Of a stretch of 64,000 nt of DNA, positions 60,008-64,000 are shown in pieces. Within the stretch, counting starts at the first letter, position 1. Each line of letters opens with the position of its first letter. A model generated the notes under the pieces. It did no database searches. It saw only the letters and a list, made by a program, of their open reading frames with translations, and was not told where the DNA came from. The translations under genes were made by a program, and so were the position numbers. The DNA comes from CBDCFV01 sp965203835 (lineage in GTDB: Bacteria > Chloroflexota > Dehalococcoidia > Lucifugimonadales > UBA3495): the NCBI GenBank assembly GCA_965203835.1, contig OZ241919.1:372001-436000 (forward strand). The letters are read 5' to 3'.

Positions 60008-60851
60008 CCCAGTCCATCCTTATGAGCAGTTAAGCGCTTATGCTCTGAACGTCCTGAGCGATGTCGAGGCTACCGTGGTGGAAGTCCACTTGGCGGCGTG
60101 CGTGGAGTGCCAGGAGACCGTCGCAGAGTACCAAGCCGCTGCCGCTATGTTGGGTCAGTCCGTTAACCAGATACCGCCGCCGGCCGCCTTGGAAGCCCTC
60201 ATCATGGCCACGATACCTCGGGCAGAGGTCTCAGACCAACCTCGAGAAACGGTCGTCCACACCCGCCCCCGGTTAGCGGGCAGGTTAACCAGGACCTTAG
60301 TGCCCTTGGCGGTCGCACTGATAGTCGCTATGGCCCTTTATAACCTGGTGGGGTACTTCCTCCTTTCATCCCAACTGGACCACCTTCAAAAAGAGACCGC
60401 CATGCTGGCGCGGATGGAAAGCATGACAGCTCAAGTGTCCGATATGACCGACTGGCTTACCCACCTGAAAGTGGCCACCGAATGGCTGGGCCCGTCAGCC
60501 CACCAAGATGTGCTTCTGAGGCCCCTTCATCCCAGCATCAACGCCGCCGGTATGCTCCTGGTTGCGGAAGATGGACGCCGGGCTATGCTGATGGTTGATG
60601 GGCTACCGGAGCTTGAGCACCCTTCCAGTTATCACGTGTGGCTTGTGCGCAACGGCGAAAGGCAATGGGCCGGCCAACTGAGAGTAGACACCCATGGGCG
60701 GGGCGCCGTAACTATTCACCCCCCGGAACCGGTATTCCAGTATGACACGGTCAGGCTGGCGGCAGATCCTTCAGTGAGCATGAGCAGCCAGGAAGAAAGG
60801 CCCGAAATGGTGCTGGTGGGGCAGATACTGGCCAAGAACATCTCCCGCTAA
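59985..60851 (+). CDS. Anti-sigma factor, RskA-like with zinc-binding ZAS domain
   Basis: The 288-residue protein has a cytoplasmic ZAS domain with HLAACVECQ (HxxxCxxC, about 35-43), a single membrane helix (about 104-125, LVPLAVALIVAMALYNLVGYFLL), and an extracytoplasmic beta domain (LPELEHPSSYHVWLVRNGERQWAGQLRVD). It should hold the adjacent ECF sigma factor inactive until regulated release. This RskA-type C-terminal domain is a common partner. It is tightly coupled to the sigma gene. Confidence 0.92.
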   Translation: MLTPDPNNPVHPYEQLSAYALNVLSDVEATVVEVHLAACVECQETVAEYQAAAAMLGQSVNQIPPPAALEALIMATIPRAEVSDQPRETVVHTRPRLAGRLTRTLVPLAVALIVAMALYNLVGYFLLSSQLDHLQKETAMLARMESMTAQVSDMTDWLTHLKVATEWLGPSAHQDVLLRPLHPSINAAGMLLVAEDGRRAMLMVDGLPELEHPSSYHVWLVRNGERQWAGQLRVDTHGRGAVTIHPPEPVFQYDTVRLAADPSVSMSSQEERPEMVLVGQILAKNISR

Positions 60852-60886
60852 TAGTCCAACACTGAATAAAGGACTCGTGCATAGGC

Positions 60887-61006
60887 ATGAACAACCCTAC
60901 TTCTCCCGCTCTTGTCTGCGACATTTGCAACACCACCATGTTGGAAATGAAGTGCAAGATCATCTGCCCCAACTGCGGCTACACTCGGGACTGCTCAGAC
61001 CCGTAG
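60887..61006 (+). CDS. 39-residue zinc-ribbon protein
   Basis: ATG 60887 to TAG 61006 encodes a 39-residue protein with CDICNTTMLEMKCKIICPNC and GYTRDCSDP. Two CxxC pairs predict a single zinc ribbon. CKIICPNCGYTRDCSDP looks like a conserved small-protein motif I recall from metal- or sigma-linked loci. It sits between the anti-sigma factor and the flavodoxin gene (12 nt before the latter), so it appears to be part of the sigma operon. Confidence 0.75.
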   Translation: MNNPTSPALVCDICNTTMLEMKCKIICPNCGYTRDCSDP

Positions 61007-61018
61007 CGAGCTACTCCA

Positions 61019-61528
61019 TTGTCGATTTCCGTCCTCGTCCTGTTTGACGACAAAGGCAGCGCCATCCGGGCGTTGGCTGAAGCAGCCGCTGAGGGCGTAT
61101 CCCAGACGGGCTTGGCCGAACCCAGGATACTGACCCTGTCCCAAGCAACTCGTGATGACCTGCTGTCCGCCGACGGCCTGATGCTGGGCTCTCCGAACTG
61201 GAGCGGCATGACTGGGTCCCTCAAGTCATGGCTGGACGACCAAGGCGACTTCTGGGAAGAGGGTACATTGGCAGGAAAGCCGGCGGCGGCGTTCACCACC
61301 GGATCAGGACGTCATTCAGGCTTGGAAATGACTCTGTTGCAACTGCTCCACTGGCTGCTGGCCGGCGGAATGGTGGTGGTTGGGTTGCGTTGGTCGGAAA
61401 GGATGCGGACCTCCGGCTCCTACTACGGCGCTACGGCGGCCGGACAGGTGACCGAAGAAGACCTGGCCCAAGCCAGAGACTTGGGCGCACGGTTGGCGAC
61501 GATAACCGCCCGGCTTGCCCAGTCCTGA
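61019..61528 (+). CDS. Flavodoxin/NADPH-dependent FMN reductase-like protein
   Basis: The 169-residue protein has the flavodoxin-like order: SISVLVLFDDKGSAIRALAEAAAEG, DGLMLGSPNWSGMTGSLKSWLDD and GKPAAAFTTGSGRHSGLEMTLLQLLHWLLAGGMVVVGLRWSERM. It fits the WrbA/NAD(P)H:quinone oxidoreductase group, which binds FMN and reduces quinones. TTG 61019 starts 12 nt after the zinc-ribbon gene. It is the last gene of the sigma operon. Confidence 0.85.
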   Translation: MSISVLVLFDDKGSAIRALAEAAAEGVSQTGLAEPRILTLSQATRDDLLSADGLMLGSPNWSGMTGSLKSWLDDQGDFWEEGTLAGKPAAAFTTGSGRHSGLEMTLLQLLHWLLAGGMVVVGLRWSERMRTSGSYYGATAAGQVTEEDLAQARDLGARLATITARLAQS

Positions 61529-61570
61529 ACCGTCCCATCGCCGGTTGGCCGCAAGGGGCTGCTAGTCGAA

Positions 61571-63025
61571 TCAGTCCCTGAGTTGCAAATGCCGGAAAAG
61601 TTGAGGGTGCTTTTCCACTGCCAGACGCAATGCTTCTTTCACCGGTTCCCGGATGGAGAAGTGGGCCATCTCCGATGTCCTCAACTTGAACAGGTGGTAA
61701 CACTCCCGCAGGTTCAGCTTGGACAACACCCGCCGGTTGTGGGCGTGCGTCACCAAATATTGCGCGACAATGGGTGATTCCTGGTGGACGCTCCGGAAGG
61801 CCCTCTCAGCCTCGGAAACCGCCTGTTCGAACTCCCCGGTCAACCCCGCTTCGGCTATCACCGAAGGCACCCTGTACCCGTGGGCCACTGTCAGCAGTTT
61901 GGGGAAATAGGACTGCATACGGTGCCGCTTGAACTCCCGGTACGCGCCGTAGTCCATCAAGTACTCGAAGGTATAATCGACCACTTCCAACTCCCGCACC
62001 GGCGCGTCGTGCGGTCCGATACCCCGCAGGGCCTCGTCGATTATTTCCCGGCGGGCATCGGGACTCATATCCCGGGCTTGCCGCCACACTTCTTCGTAGG
62101 TCAAGTGGGAACGGCCGTACAGCAGGGCGGCGGCGATTTTCTCTTCCGCCTGCGAGTCCCAGTGGACCAACCTGACTTCAGGAGGGACATCTTCTCGCCT
62201 ATGCACTTGGGTTGAAGCAGCTTCCTCGTACTCCAGACCCAGGCGGGCAGCCAACTCCTGGCGACGCTCCGCATCTCTCGTCAGATACTCGTTCTTCTCC
62301 GCGTACTTGATCAAGGTGGGAGTGATTTGCCGGCCCTGCTCCCGCACTTCAAGGCCCAACTGGTTCTCCTCCAGCAGAGTGCTGGAAAGGAGTTTGGACA
62401 CAGCGTGCTCCAGGGTGCGGGCGTTGGCGGTAACACCAACGTTGGTCAGCGTCGCCGCCGGCAGGACTGCGCGGCAGTGGTCGGTGGCGATGCGCCTCAG
62501 TCGCAGGTTGTAGACGCCGTCCCGCTCTCTTTGTCCTTGGGGATTGTTCCGGCGCAGGTGCGCCATGCACCCTTCGATAAGACTCGAATAGCCGTCGAAC
62601 AGCGCGCCGCAGGCAGCCATATACTCTGCCCGAAGGGATGGATGCCTGTCCAACTCCGCTGGGACATGATAGAAACCCTGGTCGATTACTTGGTACCGGG
62701 ACGACTTTTCGGTGTATGACGCCAACCGGTTGTCTTCGAGAGCATCGCTGGCCAAGCGGGAGACATTCTCAACAGCGAGGTGCACTACCGCGTGCTCGGC
62801 CACCGACGCGTGGCCGTACCCCAACACCCACCTTTCATGGAAATCTGCGGCCTTCTCTTGGCTGACCTGCTCGGCTATCTCGTCGAAGGGTTCAGGCCGC
62901 CGCGACGTCATCGCAAAGGCAACGGCGATCTGCTCCTCGGTCAGCTCGTGGGCGTCCAGAGGGTAGACGCGGCGTTGGTGCCTTTGACTTGTTGAGGGGT
63001 CGTCATTGGAGTGCGAGGGCGGCAT
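61571..63025 (-). CDS. Two-domain ThyX-like (FAD-dependent thymidylate synthase family) protein
   Basis: The 484-residue protein carries two ThyX-like halves. The first (about 20-240) has WVLGYGHASVAEHAVVHLAVENVSRLASD, then NRLASYTEKSSRYQ (S-x2-E-x-S-x-RY part of the ThyX motif), and TDHCRAVLPAATLTNVGVTANARTLEHAVS. The second (about 345-484) has REFKRHRMQSYFPKL (RHRxxS, residues 367-372) and SKLNLRECYHLFKLRTSEMAHFSIRE. ThyX is normally about 220-250 residues with one motif RHRxxSxNExSxR. Activity as thymidylate synthase is uncertain. Confidence 0.85.
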   Translation of the reverse strand: MPPSHSNDDPSTSQRHQRRVYPLDAHELTEEQIAVAFAMTSRRPEPFDEIAEQVSQEKAADFHERWVLGYGHASVAEHAVVHLAVENVSRLASDALEDNRLASYTEKSSRYQVIDQGFYHVPAELDRHPSLRAEYMAACGALFDGYSSLIEGCMAHLRRNNPQGQRERDGVYNLRLRRIATDHCRAVLPAATLTNVGVTANARTLEHAVSKLLSSTLLEENQLGLEVREQGRQITPTLIKYAEKNEYLTRDAERRQELAARLGLEYEEAASTQVHRREDVPPEVRLVHWDSQAEEKIAAALLYGRSHLTYEEVWRQARDMSPDARREIIDEALRGIGPHDAPVRELEVVDYTFEYLMDYGAYREFKRHRMQSYFPKLLTVAHGYRVPSVIAEAGLTGEFEQAVSEAERAFRSVHQESPIVAQYLVTHAHNRRVLSKLNLRECYHLFKLRTSEMAHFSIREPVKEALRLAVEKHPQLFRHLQLRD

Positions 63026-63037
63026 TGGAGTGCCAGC

Positions 63038-64000
63038 CTACACCAACGCCCCGAACCCTTCGGGAGTCAGTACCTCTATGAGCTGGATTTTGTCGGACGC
63101 GACGGCCTTTCCCAACGCGCTGGCCAGTTCGTCGACAGTGGATACTTTTGTGCCCTCGAACCCGTAGCTCTCAAACAGCTTCACAAAGTCGGGGTTTACC
63201 AGTTCCGTACCCATCAGCCTGCCGTTGTAGTTGTTGTTCTGGTATCCCTTCAGCACGCCCCAAGCGTTGTCGTTGAACATCAGGACGATGGGGTTGATGC
63301 CGTACTGGGCTGCGGTGGCCAGTTCCTGGAAGTTGTACTGGAACCCGCCGTCGCCGGTAATGCACACCACGGGTTGCTTGGGCTTTCCAACCTTGGCCCC
63401 CATTCCCGCGGGGAACGCGAAACCTATGCCGGCCCAACCGTGGGGGTACATGAAGGTGCGGGGTTGGTAGATTGGCAAACACCGGATGGCCCGACTGGTC
63501 GGCACGGTGGCATCCAACGAGAATATGGTGTCCCGCGGCGTCGCCGCCCGGATCGCCTCGAAGGTGCGGGTCTCGTTACTCCACGTCTCCTTCAGGGTCT
63601 GGTACACTTGGGCCTTCATGGAGTCGATCTCGTCGCGGAAGCTGTCGCCCTTGTACACGTCGCGGTTTCCTATGCCATCCAGAAGCTGCCGGACCACCGC
63701 TTGGGAATTGGCGACGATGGGCACGTCCACATCGTAATTCTTACCGATGGAGTCGCCGTCCAGCAGAACGTGCACCACTGTCTTGGGAAGCTTCAACCCC
63801 ACTTCAGCGGTGCTGCGCAGGGGCATGATCGAACCCAGGATGAGCGCCACGTCACAAGTGCCCATCCACTCCTGCAACGGGTTTACACCCCAGATGCGCT
63901 TTCCCAGGACCTGGCCCAAGGACAGCGGATGGTCCTCGGGAATGGCCCCCTTGGCGCCATCGGCGGTGACCACCGGGGCTCCCAGCATTTCGGCCAGTTG
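63038..64000 (-). CDS. TPP-dependent enzyme (acetolactate synthase-like), truncated by window end
   Basis: The reading frame is open to base 64000, so the N-terminal part with the catalytic Glu is outside the window; 320 residues are visible. The central domain includes GKRIWGVNPLQEWMGTCDVALILGSIMPLRSTAEVGLKLPKTVVHVLLD. The PP domain has QPVVCITGDGGFQYNFQELATAAQYGINPIVLMFNDNAWGVLKG, the TPP-Mg motif GDG...ND. This is the third such enzyme in the window. It is 12 nt downstream of, and codirectional with, the ThyX-like gene's upstream region. Confidence 0.9.
   Translation of the reverse strand, partial: QLAEMLGAPVVTADGAKGAIPEDHPLSLGQVLGKRIWGVNPLQEWMGTCDVALILGSIMPLRSTAEVGLKLPKTVVHVLLDGDSIGKNYDVDVPIVANSQAVVRQLLDGIGNRDVYKGDSFRDEIDSMKAQVYQTLKETWSNETRTFEAIRAATPRDTIFSLDATVPTSRAIRCLPIYQPRTFMYPHGWAGIGFAFPAGMGAKVGKPKQPVVCITGDGGFQYNFQELATAAQYGINPIVLMFNDNAWGVLKGYQNNNYNGRLMGTELVNPDFVKLFESYGFEGTKVSTVDELASALGKAVASDKIQLIEVLTPEGFGALV

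Overview
This is a GC-rich bacterial chromosome segment, densely coded on both strands, with many GTG and TTG starts and clear AGGAGG-type ribosome binding sites. Several traits point to Chloroflexota, probably a Dehalococcoidia or SAR202-like lineage: DapL-type lysine synthesis, archaeal-type phosphoglycerate mutase (ApgM), an auracyanin-like cupredoxin lipoprotein, two luciferase-like flavin monooxygenases, and several TPP, CitE and HpaI enzymes. This placement is inferred from gene content; no 16S or ribosomal protein gene is present to confirm it.

Layout. Positions 1-5000 hold the end of a 5'-nucleotidase, GPP34 and DUF805 proteins, small conserved proteins, a Phd/VapC toxin-antitoxin pair and tRNA-Val(TAC). 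Positions 5059-8929 are a rightward catabolic cluster: GMC oxidoreductase, HAD hydrolase, LLM monooxygenase and an unknown protein. Positions 9060-13515 run leftward: ankyrin lipoprotein, acyl-CoA dehydrogenase, amidase. A BNR-repeat protein follows, then a leftward MacAB-like exporter (giant adaptor, ATPase, permease, DUF5666-like protein) and a tRNA trio (Arg, Leu, Val). Positions 21066-31188 are one long leftward block of housekeeping genes: tsaC, a polyprenyl-synthase homologue, pgk, apgM, tpiA, miaA, dapF, Uma2, hicB, dapL, hflX. Positions 31451-39602 mix NYN, DUF35/thiolase, aldolase, M20 peptidase, tRNA-Glu, cupredoxin, a HypE-like protein and a PLP dehydratase. Positions 39945-48055 hold a small HTH gene with a strong promoter and terminator, formamidase, two divergent TPP enzymes, Uma2 and an NDP-forming acyl-CoA synthetase. 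Positions 48316-52029 hold a PPOX protein and three tandem CitE-like lyases. Positions 52244-56832 encode a 1232-residue CHAT-like/STAND/TPR protein followed by a small-protein/DUF2283 pair. The end holds a second LLM enzyme, MmgE/PrpD, an ECF sigma/anti-sigma operon with a 39-residue zinc ribbon and a flavodoxin, a two-domain ThyX-like protein and a truncated TPP enzyme.

The metabolic genes suggest a heterotroph that oxidises and cleaves diverse organic acids, amides and CoA thioesters. The most unusual content is the CHAT-like/STAND/TPR protein whose protease dyad appears lost, the ThyX-like protein whose signature motif is divided between two domains, the polyprenyl-synthase homologue without intact aspartate motifs, the exporter adaptor with 32-residue repeats, and a conserved non-coding motif present in two near-identical copies and one weaker one.
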